This document shows, piece after piece, positions 38,657 to 52,700 of a DNA stretch of 64,000 nt; the stretch's first letter is position 1, and each line of letters starts with the position of its first letter. Source of the DNA: Apostichopus japonicus (taxonomy: Eukaryota > Echinodermata > Holothuroidea > Aspidochirotida > Stichopodidae). The notes under the pieces are model-generated. The model worked only from the letters and a program-made list of their open reading frames with translations, ran no database searches and was not told the origin of the DNA. The translations under genes were made by a program, and so were the position numbers. The stretch is taken from the NCBI RefSeq assembly GCF_037975245.1, contig NC_092564.1, forward strand, positions 23,570,484 through 23,634,483. Reading direction: 5' to 3'.

Positions 38657-40796
38657 GTCGCTGTCATATACATGGAATGTAAATCGTGGGCAGAACATAC
38701 TGAGAATACACTAGCAGGAGCATATGTAAACTGAACGCATTCTTGCCATGCAGACAAGCACACTTTATGTTTATTTCTTTGAAATAAATATTGTGGTAAC
38801 ATGGAAGGTCTGATCTTGTGTATCCCCTAACGCTTTCGGCATAGCGATAAAAAAATGCTAAAAATACAGACACGTACCGTACTAGGCAGTGGCGTGCACA
38901 AAGGAAGGGAAAGTAGCGTTAGATGGATTAAAACTGCAGTCGGGAAGTTTTCACATCATTCAGTAAAGGAAAAATCAACCCACTCGTCCCTTTCCATAAA
39001 TGTTCATGCTCCTACCTTACGCGGTCTGGGGGGGGGGGGGGATTTAGAATTCTCCACCTCGCCTTTGAAATCATGTCAGGGCCATAAGGGAAAGAAATAC
39101 AATTTAAGAATGTCACAATTAAGAAAAGAAAGAAGACACTTTTCCTAAAAGAAATGGTGAAGTAATAGGTGAATAGGTGAAGTAATCAACGGAGTTAGAA
39201 CAAAAGAAACATTCATGTTTTATAAAATTGTTAATAGACACACAAAGTCACAACGAAGAAACAACTATAGAAAGTATGAGCAGTCAATATTTTATTATGT
39301 ACAATGCTAATATCTATAGCGACTAACCGTGTGTACAAGACTTACAGGCGATAGGTGCTTTTACGACTGATAACTATGCTTATCATAGTTTTATTCTATT
39401 ATATTCAATTTTATCTGTTAATATAATACCAATATATAACTTAAAATAGTGATACTTTAAAGAATGCAAAGTATTCTAACGACACTGTAACGATTTTCTG
39501 TGAGGTCTCTGTCTTTAATTTTTTACTCTTTTTTCATTAATATTAAAAAGTTGTCACAATTATTGTGAGCAATCATTAATGCATTTCAACATCCACCTGC
39601 AAGAAAAAAGTGATAACATATCTAATTGCTACACTTTTGTTTGTTGTTATTGTTGTTTTTTACCTTCTTTCCCCTCTCTGAGCTATTTTACTAAAGAGCG
39701 ATTGATATCGACTCGCTATGGGAGAAAATCAGTTACACGCATATATATATAGTTCTAAAGACGCCTTCCGTTAAGTACCGAAATACCGCCATCAGTTTTT
39801 GGCAGTTTCCCACCCCGCAATAGTGCGACAATAATAGTGTAATTTTGGAAGGGGAAAATTCCCTCAATGAAACATGATGACGTATAGTTAGGGCACGTCG
39901 AATCAGCTTCCGTCTTTCTTTGTAAGATTTCAAATAAACACAGCGAGTGCTTAATATTTATTTTTGGAAATAAAATGTGTACGTGCATTGAGGCACGTAG
40001 ACCTCTAATACAAAGGTTAATAAGTAACTCGCGATTTCCAGAATGGGCAAAGTTCCTTCTCGTTGACTTTTGTTGAGTCACATATGTGAATTTGGATTTA
40101 TTAAAAGCAAGTTGACTGGTTACTTGAGTCTTTGAGTATATATATATATATATATTTTTCATTTGAAGGTAAGTGTTGACTTCATGTCAAAATCAGATTT
40201 CTTTTTAACTCATATAAACATGACCAATTGTTTTATCGACTGTTTGAAACTGAGAAGGGTGAACGGAGAAGTGAAAGGGGGGGGGGGGGTGTAGTTAAAA
40301 TTAATCTAAATGGCAAAATGTTACTCTGTAAAGTCTTTAATAATTTTACTATGAAATGTGGAATACAAATTTAGAGCACTTTTTTTTATGAAGTTGTCTT
40401 AAGTTGTCGTCTATGTTTTTCTGCATATACAAGTGTTACTGTAACACGTCACAGTATAGTACATTGCACTTTCTTTTTATTGAGTTTTCATTTTAAGGAA
40501 GAGTGGAAATGACCAACAGTCACTTTTATTACGTCAACATCTTTACTCAGTAGAAAACAAAAGAAGAACAAAGAATAAAAATATGTTTAAAAGACTTTGT
40601 CTAATCAATGATTTCTGAAGGTATTTTCAAAGAATGATAAAGCACGATGTTTCGAAAGTTATACTATAGAATCTTTTTCAACGGGCTGGATACATGAGTA
40701 AATGGCAGGGCAAATGATTTTTTCCCCTCTATTAAATTATATGCAATACGTTTCTATTATAATTTATATTTACGGTTTCGCATACGGACAGTTTTG

Positions 40797-40925
<129 letters not shown>

Positions 40926-41997
40926 CAGGTATAGGCCGATTGATCACGAACAGTATACACCGTGTTTTGTTATTTAAATGATCGTTCTAATCTAATGGGT
41001 GGTTTTTTTATGATAGATTTTTGATTGATATTGTTTACCGTCTGAAGTCTAAAGGCCATGTTTATTCATGATATCCATGAAAATGAAAACGAAACAGTTA
41101 ACACTTTATGTGCTTGCATGAATACACAATACATTCATTTCGTCTGCGTAAACGTAGATGAGAATTTAAAACCGCACCACTACATATTCCATGCGTATGT
41201 ATAGCATACGGCTCTTCTTTTCCGACGAATTGCCAAATTTGGTCGGCAAAAGAAGAAAAACCATGCATAGAAAGGTGCATGGTGTTAGGGTAGGGTGCAT
41301 GGAGATAACACTTAAAGGGAACAATGCTTCATACTATACTTTAATTAAGTTACGCCAGAATTAACTGAAATGACTGGTGCGTAACACAGCGTATAGTCGC
41401 AACTCATATATCTAGAAGTTTACTGGCCTCCTCAGCGGAACGATTTGTAGTAGGTACGGCTATATATACACTGACATGCAAATGCACTTTTATATCTTGT
41501 TGCACATCGGATCCCTCTTCTATTGATACGAATTCAGGAAAATTCGATGGTTTAAATACGTTGCGGGTGGGCAGAGTGGGCCTGGGGTTGGGAGGAGGTA
41601 ATGTAGGGTGGTTTTGAATGGGCAGAGATCCAGGTGAGGGGGTGTATTCAGCATTTGTATTTAGAAAGTAGCTGGTCGGAGGCTACTGGGGGTATGACGC
41701 AACCTATGCATGCATGTACTTTGTGACTTTCTACTTTTGGGACAGGGAAGGAGCGGATAGTGGGTGGGGGGGGGGGCAGAAAGGTTTGCCTCCAGATATT
41801 GTCCCAAACTTCCCCTTCTTGAATTTGTATCTCCAATATGTTGTGCTACATAATTCATCCATCGTTCAGCAAACCGCCAGAACTTTTCAGTGATAACACA
41901 CGTGCAAGTCGGACCCGTATCGACGCGAAGGGTAAGAATATGGTTGGGAAGGGTATACGGTTAAAGGACCCTTAATGAGTATAGTCATTATGTGGCA

Positions 41998-42010
41998 AGG
42001 TCAAAGGTCA
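41998..42010 (+). promoter_or_regulatory. Perfect DR1 nuclear-receptor motif
   Basis: AGGTCA-A-AGGTCA, the consensus direct repeat with one-base spacing bound by RXR, HNF4, COUP-TF and related receptors. It lies about 1.7 kb upstream of the first coding exon of the NMES1-like gene. Confidence 0.5.
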
Positions 42011-43693
42011 TTTTTATAATTGCAAACCGTGATAAAACGCACGTACACTCTGATTGTTATAAGTGTACTTCCTCGAACATTGAAAAGAATAACCGTGTCA
42101 ATGTAAACAGAAAGTGTAATCAACCAAAGGTTTCGTGGGCGTTCTATATAGAAATACAAAGAAACGCTGACGACGCAATACGTTACTGTCGTTCTACCAT
42201 ATACAGCTAATTACAGCATGTATATATTTCACATGCAATGAACGTATAATGTACACATTAAGAACGTATACAAGCCTTATGCACAACGAAGCCATGTACT
42301 ATATGCTTATTTCAAAACCTACTATTGAACTTGAATTCTAATGTTAAAAATAAAGAAGAATAAAAAACAAAACAAATATTGATATATACCCCCGACAATC
42401 TCATGATTGCTGGGGAAGGGATAGGAACGGGGTAACCGAAAGGAGTTTCATGTTGATGGGGGCAAGACAAGGGAATCCAGTGTGCTCGTTAAGGAAGGGT
42501 TGAGTGTGCCTTTACCGATCTGTATCATTGAGGGGAGGGATCCCTTACCTCTCCCACCCATAAAAATCAATATTTCAGAAACATCATACCAACTCTAATT
42601 ATGACGAAAAAATCCCCAACAAAGTCATTTGTAATATAAACATCACAATCTGGTGATTTAGGAAACATAGTGTATCGAGTGTTGCTTGTCCAAGTCGTTG
42701 GCCGTAGTAGTTGACACATCGACACCAGTATATGTCATTACGTAGCAAGGATAACGTCTTGACTGAAGGACAAACAAACCGAGCAATTTGGAAACAATTA
42801 TTTGTAGAAGTTTGCCTATATTTCATGTTCTTCCATATCCCTGGTAGGAATATATAGCAATATTACACACTTTCATTACCGTGGCTTAAAATGAAAATAG
42901 AATAATTCAGACATATGAAGGAAGGAATTGAACAAAATGTATGTAGAGAGTCATTAGACTCACTACATACAAACAGACGGGAACGAGAACGGTTATTGCA
43001 AATTCGTGAATTGAAATTTGACACATTTCAAGCCATTACAAAACCTGTTATTGCGAGAATTGTTTAGGCTAAGATATGTAAACAAGGTCAAAGTGAGGTA
43101 AACAGAAGGTTCTCAAAGTTATTTAGATTTTCATTAGTAAGGCCTTCACAAAACTTCGTCAGCTAAACTTATTTTCAACTCAGTGTGTGGGGGTAATTGT
43201 AGCTTCAAAAGTTATCACGTATCAGTCTTAGCATCAAACATATGCAAGAAAGTTAACTGGGTCACTCCAGAATTCACAGCTCAAGAAGTCACCTTCGCTG
43301 TCACCTAGAAACCATTTTGGTTTACTCGTTGAGATATTGTCTAATTTTTCCATTCGTCGTGATTCAGAAGTAATTTTGGTCAGAACCCCACTTGAAAGTA
43401 TTTTGGGGAAAAAGTTTCTGCACATTCAGTAATTCTAAAAGTTGATTACCAGTGAGCAGGATATTCCAATTTATTTGACTTCGGCGTCTAGCTGCGTGGA
43501 GGCTACCATGTTTTCCTATATACATCACTGGTGACAGCAAATGTTATATCCAAAACTAGCACCCGAACCTTCATTCCACACAATGCAGATACATACAGAC
43601 TGCGTATAGGTTTCCTTGGTAACCATTTATTGATTTCTTGTGGCTTATGGCGGCGAGTTGTCATGATTTTCTATCTTCTTCTAAATTTTACAG

Positions 43694-43778
43694 GCGATCT
43701 CTAAAAGCTATATTCACGATGCCACACGGAGTGAGCGGACAGGGGATTGTGAAGAGGTTAGGAATGGCCAATTATGAG
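43694..43778 (+). CDS. NMES1: NMES1-like first coding exon (coding 43719-43778)
   Basis: Coding part MPHGVSGQGIVKRLGMANYE, donor GTACGA, phase 0. A strong acceptor (TTCTTCTAAATTTTACAG) ends at 43693, 25 bp before the ATG, so a non-coding 5' exon probably lies upstream. Alternatively the transcript runs through, and an in-frame ATG at 43647 would add 24 residues beginning MAASCHDFLSS. I prefer 43719 because the family has no long presequence. Confidence 0.8.
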
Positions 43779-46700
43779 GTACGAAGACACGGTGTTGTTT
43801 ATTATTGTTATTTATGTCTTATTTGTCGTTTTTATTTATAAAGCAATGTGTAATGTGGAGACGAGGGTGGGCAGGCTGCATGAGTGACACATTCACTTCA
43901 ACCGTTCGTGGAACTAATATGACGTCACAATATCCCTCCAACAATCTTTCAAGGAAACACAAAAAAAAAAAACGTAACTCACATAATATTATTAAAGTAA
44001 CTTGTAGGGTCTGTACCTGTCTTACGAATTTACTGTTTTGATTAGATCAAAAAACGTTTCATATTCATATCACTAAAAGTGATGGCACCATAGCATTTTG
44101 TTTTCGTTCTTGGGGGAGGGGTTTGGAATATAATCTTTTAGTGTTCGTATATAGGCCTAAGCTGTACACGAATTACCACAGATCAGTGATAACAACGACC
44201 ATATTACTGAACCACACGTATACAGTACGGTAAAGTGTTGAGAGCGGGAAAAGAACAACAGCGTTTGTCGTAGGAGATTTTCACTGTCGTATATGAACGG
44301 TTAAAACAACTCTCTAATTAATCCAATTTCCCTAAGGTAATTGTGAATTGTAACTTAATACGAATGGTCACAAAAGTTGGAGTTAATGGAAGCGCCATCT
44401 CCCTGTAGAGAAACTTAACTCGAAGGAATGTATTCGATTCTCTGCTAGACCAATCACGTTCTAGCTCTCTCTCTCTCGCGCCACATCAAGAATTACAAGC
44501 ATTGGGTGAAGTGCCTCCCTGCGGCGGGTTTCGCGCGGTCAAGTTGTTAAGTGTCCCTTGCAGGTCATCTTATGAAGATGAAAGCCACGCTCTACGGCGG
44601 TATTCAGTTTCACGACACCAAATCAAGTTAAACTATCATTTGTAAAAGTGTTTTATTACTGACATGAACAAACAAACAAATAGACCGCTGAAAGAGAGGC
44701 ATACATTTGGTATTATAGAACCAAAACAATTTGTATCTCGACGTTTTAAATTTTCAAGTCAGAAGTTTGTAGCATTTACAAAGTTATTATATTGTCATTT
44801 TCGAGGTGATTTTGTTGCTCAAATTGTCTTTTTTGATTTCTCGATTTGATTAAAAAAACACAACACCTAATAAACTGTAACATTTTTATTTTCTTTATTC
44901 TGGGCTTGTGTCATGTTAATCGGGAGCAGCCGATTGAATACGTATTATGTTCCAAGACAGGCTATAACCCTGCCCACGGAGGATAGGGGAGGGGGAAGTG
45001 GCACTGAGGTTGCCTGTGACACATGGAGCTTTACTTCACAAAAGCTTTCTCTCATAAAAACTATAATGATTAAGAATGTTTACTCTACTTTAAATGGCGA
45101 ATTACTGCTGGGCCGCTGGAATATGTTTGTGACCTTTGACCTCTATAGTTTACCCGTGAATATCTTTTAAAAAAAAGAGCTTGGAGTACTTCTTAAGCCA
45201 TATTTTCGATGGCCTTTGACGATTCTAGCGGGTTAAAAAATGGATGTTATACTGCCTTGTTTAGGTGCTTTTGACTTATTTTCTAGATGTTTCCCATCTG
45301 TCAAGCATTGTATAGACAATCGTGTAAAATCAGTTAGACGGATTTATGTTATGCTTTAAGCAGTTTCGTGTGTCTACAACACATCTCTACAATCACATAT
45401 TATGTGAGGACAAAATGTATTGTTAGTTTGTTACAGTAGTTTCACTATAAAGATTTAATACACTGCAATATGTTTGACAGATAAATCTTTTAAAAGAATT
45501 ATTGATAAATAAATAATTAAAAGTAATAAAAAAAATAGTAGTAAACCGTTAACCTAGGTTAAGCATACTCTCATTGCAGAAGTAGCTAACTCTAGCCTAA
45601 TTTGCATATAAGATTCTGGACAATTGAGATTTTCATTCAGTCATAAGGCTTACTACAACACTTAAAGCCAATGGGGGAGAGAAAAAACTTTAGTGCTTGT
45701 ATATGAATATATGGTGGGAGGGACTTGAGAGGCATGGGAGGGGGTTGGAAGGTGTTGAAGGGGGTGGAAAGGAAGGGTTGCATGGTCAGAGTGACAGACC
45801 TCTTCAAGCCCTGCAAGGCATGACTCCTGCAGGTAATGGAAGGGAAACTAGACTTAGAAACACTTTATATGTTGGCAATGGCAAACATGGACCATTTGAT
45901 TTTACTGCAGGAAATTACTTTGGTCTTTCACAACATGACTGAATGACATATGGTTTTAGTAAACCTTCAAATATAGATTAGCTTCAATTACACACTTGCC
46001 TCTCAAATGACAAGGAAAGCAACAATTGGTAAAACTAGAAGCCGTTGCTGGTAGCTTGGCAGCCACAGTGACAGATTTGGGTTATGTCAAAAAATTTGTA
46101 TGGGAATGAAAATCCAATTGTATACATTTAGATACAACTATAATATTAAACAGTTCCATTTGTATATATTTTTTTTTCTTCAAATATTAAAAACGATTAA
46201 CACAACAGACTTTTAGTTTTAATACTTTGTATTTGTGTATATTATCAATAGTTTTACTCACATCACGTTCCATTTTATTATTACATGCTTGGCAACAACA
46301 AAAGTAAAATAGAAAAGAAACAGGAAAGAAAGAAAGAAACAAAAGGAAACCTTCATAACAAAGTTTCATTAAACTTAACCCAATTAATATATAAATATAA
46401 AAATATGTTCAATTATATGAACCAGAAGATTGAAACGTAGATTATTCAAATTTGGGCGTTGCTACAATAAAACGAATAAATAAAGAAATATAAACAAACC
46501 ATAAAAAAATATTAAAAAAACTACAATTATTTCCGCAATCCATTACTGTTCCAAGATGTATCAGCTGCACATTAAGACCTTGCTAAGTTAAAGACTGTAA
46601 AACCAAAGGAATCTACATTGTTGCTGCTCTTGAGTACACCTGCTGCTCTGAAATCCTCACAATTGAATGCAATTGAATCCCTAACCCATTGCTGTTCCAG

Positions 46701-49700
46701 GATGCATCAGCTGCCCAGTTAACTCTCACACAGCTGTAGACTGTAAATCCAAAGGAATCTACACCATTGCTGCTCTTGAGTACACCTGCTGCTCTGAAAT
46801 CCTCACAGTTGAATGCAATCAAATCCCTAACCCATTGCTGTTCCAGGAAGCATCAGCTGCACAGTTATCTCTCACACAGCTGTAGACTGTAAAACCAAAG
46901 GAATCTACATTGTTGCTGCTCTTGAGTACACCTGCTGCTCTGAAATCCTCACAGTTGAATGCAATCAAATCCCTAACCCATTGATGTTCCAGGATGCATC
47001 AGCTGCACAGTTATCTCTCACACAGCTGTAGACTGCAAATCCAAAGGAATTTATACTGTTGATGATCTTGAGTACACCTGCTGCTCTGAAATCCTCACAG
47101 TTGAATGCAATCAAATCCCTAACCCATTGATGTTCCAGGATGCATCAGCTGCACAGTTATCTCTCACACAGCTGTAGACTGTAAATCCAAAGGAATCTTC
47201 ACCGTTGCTGCTCTTGAGTATACCAGCTGCTCATCAAATTGTTAAAATGTTACTCAATCTGTAACCCTCTGTTGCAGAAGCGTATAGTTAGTAAGTAACT
47301 GCTCATCAATATTCCGAGATGAAGTGTAACAGAATCCAAGATCAATTGTTTGAAATAAATCTGCTGCCCAAATCACACACAGGGCTTTAAGTTCAACTAA
47401 AACAGTCAATCGATATCCAACGTTGTTCTCCCATTCCATCCATCCCATTCTGCAACAAACGAACATCACACAATGTACAATATATCGTAAGAGCTGCGTT
47501 TAACATTTCAAAGGTATTTCAACTGCTTGAGACACAAATTTTTACTTTCATGGTATTGAGAGGCATAACATTGAACAACTAGGTAGGGATGCACCGGATA
47601 TCCGGTCCGGCCGGACTATCCGGCCGGATAGTGAGCAATGTTCCGGTTCCGACCGGATATTTTTCAAAATCCGGCCGGATCTTTTTCAAAATTTGGTTGA
47701 ATTATTCCTTTAAAAGGTGTTGGTATTAACTTAAATCAATGTAAAGTTGTAAACTATTTCCAAAAATTAATAAAAACATTCAAAGTAAGGAAAAATTAGG
47801 TTTAACATGTTTAATTTAATTTTCTCAATGGTCTGACCCACTGTTTCTAAAGATCGACCACAATAATACAACTATCATACTTCTACTTCTTATTAATGAT
47901 TTTCTTTTGTGTAATGAAAAAATCCGGTTCCGGCCGGATTTCATCCGGCCGGATTTCATCCGGCCGGATTTCATCCGGCCGGATTTCATGTACTATCCGG
48001 CAAAATCCGGTTCCGGCCGAATCCAAAAATTTGGATCCAGTGCATCCTTACAACTAGGTGTTAATACTGTAACTGTATCACTTTAAGAGTAATAAAGAAG
48101 ATAATGATAAACTATTTCTGGATTCTTGTAAATTTTTTGTTTGTTTCTAATTTGCTTGTTTGTTTGATGTTTGTTTGTTGTTTGTTCTAGTATATAATAA
48201 CACACAATGGGGCTCTCCAGTCTCAAACGCACCAAGCAGAGGGCACTTCCTATCTAGTTGCACTCTACTTGACCAGCAGTTTGTTATGAATTTTAATAAA
48301 GTCCACATAACATCACCGGCACTAGCAAAGCGCTACCAGAAATTGATCAACATAAGTTTGTTTTTGGTTGGTATTTGAAAAAGAGATTTTTTTACACATT
48401 TGTCCAAATTTGCAAGTCAAACAAAACAGTTTTGAGGTCTGATACTTGTGTTTTCCAAAACATGTTTTTCAATCGAACAAATTACACGAGTGGTACTATG
48501 AGGCAATCATCAGGTTAGTTGATCTGCATATAAATTTACAATATGTTTGTGAGCGCAGTCCTGTTGCTTTCGATTCAGTTCAGAGTTTGGAAACTACGGA
48601 AGGGTAGAAGGGACATGTCAATAGATGTTTTGATGAGATGCAGCAACTCATGAAAATGACAAAAATCTGAAAATTGACATTTTAGCATGAAAATGGCAGA
48701 AATCTGAAAATTGAAGTTTTGACGACATCATATACCAACTCATCAAAGTGACAAATATATGAAAAATTGACTTGTTGTCAAGATGCATTAACTCGTCAAA
48801 ATGGAGAATATATCTAAAGATTGACGTTTTGACAACATTATATCACAGTTTTGTTACTTTTCCAGATTTGAAAGTCATTAATGTTCAGGTTCTTGTCATT
48901 TTGACAAGTTGATGCATCGCGCCAAAATGTCACATTTCAGAATTTCGTCACTTTGATGATTTGATGCAGCTCAACAAAACACCATTTTTTAGTTTCTTCA
49001 TCAATTTGACGAGTTGGTATGATGTCGTCAAACCGTCAATTTTCAGATTTTTTTTTATTTATGAGCAATAACCAATCAATGTTCGTGTTGAAATTTTAAC
49101 ATAACTGAATATTCATGTTATTATCTCCTCCAGCTATTTCCTGTGGTGATCATTGTTGGGGCTGTGTGTGCCATGGCAGGTTCATTCTCCATATACAGCC
49201 TATTCAAGAAAACAGATGTAGTGTAAGTACAGGAATAGACAAGTGTGTCATGATACTGGGTGTCATGAATATGTATGAATCCAAACCATAGACTTTGCGT
49301 CACCAAACGGTGAGGCTTAGCAACAGACCAATTTCAAGTAACCAATAGTTCCAGGTAAATACCAGAGCACTAGCTCAAATATTAGATCAAATATTTGGGA
49401 AAAACAAGTATCATTTCCTGTATTGCAAGTAACACACATTCCTGAGGAAGCATGCATTGCTCAATTCATAGCAAAAGTATTGAAAAACAATACTGAGAAT
49501 AACGTAGAACAGGAAGTCATCAAACATGAGTCCAAAACTCGGAAAGTAAGAACTTGGCTTCAATTGGGTGTAAAATTTACAATGTTCACATATGTGGGCA
49601 TTTTCATGATTTCAACTGGGGGACAGTATGTCAGGAACAAGGTTGGGCCACAGGGACAATTTTGACACAGGGCCTCCTTTTGGAAAGATTCCACTTTCCT

Positions 49701-52700
49701 TAAGTATATTATGAAAATCATAGTACATTCTTCTGTATCCCCTGTGAATTGATGCTGTGGCCGAGTGGATAAAGGCGGTGGCATTTGAAGCAATGAGGCT
49801 TAGAAATTGGGAGGTGCCGAGTTCGATACCCGGCAGGGTCATAGTAATGTGTTTTTTTCATCTTAGAGCAATCTATGGTTTCCCAGCTGAAATGACTTTC
49901 TAAATTGAAAAGATTCCAAATCTGAGTTCAAATGTTTAATTGGAAACCCCCGCTTGTAAGTTGTAATCCATAAGCTCTTGCTGGCTTCTCCCACATTTGT
50001 GGGAGAAGCGTCGTAAAATACCCCCCCCCACCCCCCCAGAGCCTTGTCATGCTCAATTCCAGAAGCACTTGTGCAGGGTAAAATCATTGGTTGACTTTAC
50101 AATTCAAATGTCACATAACTGTTAATTTTAATTTTACAATCGGATGCTTTACCCCCCCAATGTTCCCTTAGTTTCACTTTCTCTCCAAATGTACCATTGA
50201 TTTGCTTAGAATTTAAATTTCTAAACAGAACTCATTCCTCAAACACAAGAGAAATGAGCAATTTGAACAGAACACAACAGAACAGAATCATTTAGCTTTG
50301 AAAATCAAATCCCCCCCTGCGACAAAATCCACATGATTTAAATACTAATATATGTTTTGTATGTAAAGTAGTCTTTAAACAAGAGCCATACATACTGTTC
50401 TTTACATGTATGCCAAAATGAGGTGGATTTATCTACCATCAACACTAATCACTCAAATCTGTACTTGAGTCTGCCTATAGATCATATTACTAATATGTGG
50501 GGTTTGTAATATTTGCTCTACAGTATCTTAATGGACTCAGAGTAACCTAGCTACAATGAATTTAATTTTTATAATCAATCCAAGCAGATAGACCCCAAGA
50601 AGATACTAGTAAGAGCTCTATTAGATCGAGCGAAACAGCTTGAGAAAGAATCACTTGATAAATGAAATTTATAAGAATAGACAAAAGGAAATCATTTGTA
50701 ACATAAAATCCCTCCAAAAAAGCAGATTTGATTTATATCTTATGAGGAAAGTTACCAAAGGTGGAATGGAATATGAATTGGAGGAGGGGGGGGGGTTGGA
50801 GGGAGAGGGAGGGTGAAGGGAAAGAGGGGTCTAGATAACATCAAGTGCTAGTGTGTTAAACTTCCTGTGCAAGGTCTTCACGGAACCAGCTTTACGATAC
50901 AGTTTCTTGAGTTCACAACCTCCCTCCAATCATGTTTCCCATGGACATGGGCATACATATATATTAACAATATAAAATTTGAACAGTTCTGAATCTAAAA
51001 ACAAAGCATGTAACAGTCAATGTCACATGTTGCTGCCATCTTTGTCTGACAGTAATAGTCACCTGATATTGCAAAGCTATACTATGACACTATTAATACA
51101 AGAAGATGGTACAAGCAACAGTAAGAAACATCTTTGTAAGCAAGCTTTAAAATGCAAAAGTCATTTAAAATCCATTATATACATCAACATTCAATTTGAC
51201 AAAAATATTATTTCACAAAAATATCCTACATCAAAATTCAATTATCCTACATGAACATTCAACATTCAATAAAATCCATCATCAACATTCAATTTGATCT
51301 TTCATCTTGCTATATGAAAACCAACTCTGTTTAGCCTACATATGATTACTTTGTTACATAGGGAACATTGAGAAATACACAACAATGTATTTTGTATTAG
51401 ACTTAAAGTGAAGCACCATGTTGCAGGGGTAGATCTAGGATTTTTTAAATGAAGGTGGTGTAACCCTGTGGTCTTTGAAGCTGACCCTCATGCTCAGGGG
51501 TCTTGGAGATCTCTCTCCCTTCCCCCCTCCCTCCCTCCCTCCCCACCCCACACCCTGAAAAATTATTATGTGGAATGGTGCATTCTGAAGCATATTAAGA
51601 ATATAAATCAGATCTACATGTAATGTTCTGCTAGTAACTACTTTTCACTTTTTATTGGTGGGATTGAAAATGGGCCAGGGGGGGGGGGGACCCACACACC
51701 CCCTGAATTCATTCCTGTGCTGACACTCTTCAATGTTATGTGAAGGTTGAGATACAGTATTGGACGGTTGCATACCGACTTTGAATAAAAACCTAGAGAG
51801 AATTTATGTCAGCTCTTTTATGGTCGATCCAAATTCTGTAAACAATTTTCTGACAAAGACCGGCTTTCATTTTCTTGGTCTCTGTTTCTGAATTTAAAGA
51901 TCTTGATTCAGAACAACAAATCCTTAGATCTCTCTTACTTATTTCTGTCTCTCTCTGTCTTTTTTTATAGAGTAATAACAGTTTGTTTCTTGAGGCAACC
52001 AATCTATTGTAATTTAGTTAGAGAGAGGGAATGAGAATCGAACATGTCACAGTTTATTCTCCAAAGATGATGATAAAAGTCTGAATAATGCTAGCAAAAC
52101 AAAAAACTCTGGTTGAAGGCACTTCCTCAAGCCTGGGAACGATAACTTCGTAGATAACGAAATTTTGTTCTGAGGATCGACAGTTGAGATGAGTTCTTTG
52201 TGACGTTGTCAAAGTTGATGTTTCTCGAGATTAAATTTCAGATGTTGAGAAGTCTTAGGTGGATGTTTTAAGAGGAGAGAGGGAGACATTATCATTGTGG
52301 GGCAATTTTGTTCACTTTGAGGAAAGAGGATTTTTGTCTGAAGGTTAAAAACATTTGCCAGTGCTAAAGCAATATGCTGTATGTAATGTAAAGAAAATGA
52401 AAATAAGTAGGTGTAATTATAACACATGATTTTGTTACCAATCCCAAAAAGTGTCAATAGAAAATATGGGGGGGGGGGAGGGGGAAGAGAGGATATAGTG
52501 GTGAGAATGGCACAAAATACTGATGGTATAAGGCAGTAAAATACATGATATTTACTTTTCATCTTTAACCATCCTAATTCCCATTAACCTTTCAGTTTCA
52601 GTGTAACGATATCACTTCTTCATTTTGTTCCCCCAGTATACAATTTAGGATCACAAAATATTGTACAGTGGGTAATTGGTCACATCATAAACTTCTGTGA

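Larger units (their letters stand above)
43779..49133 (+). other. NMES1-like intron 1 (5.4 kb, repeat-rich)
   Basis: It contains a perfect DR1 (45130-45142), the 146-bp satellite, the hAT MITE and the foldback array, the last one ending about 80 bp before the exon. I found no other exon. Confidence 0.8.

Noticed and set aside
38883-39060. CAGTGGCGTGCAC, resembling the left end of some hAT elements
   Set aside because: No matching inverted right end or flanking duplication was found nearby.
39755-40162. 135-codon minus-strand open frame
   Set aside because: The longest non-repeat frame in the intergenic region, but it starts in a TA repeat, has no recognisable motif and has composition typical of AT-rich non-coding DNA.
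46613-46822. 69-codon frame across the 146-bp satellite
   Set aside because: The period is not divisible by three, so the frame shifts in each copy; no protein repeat is possible.
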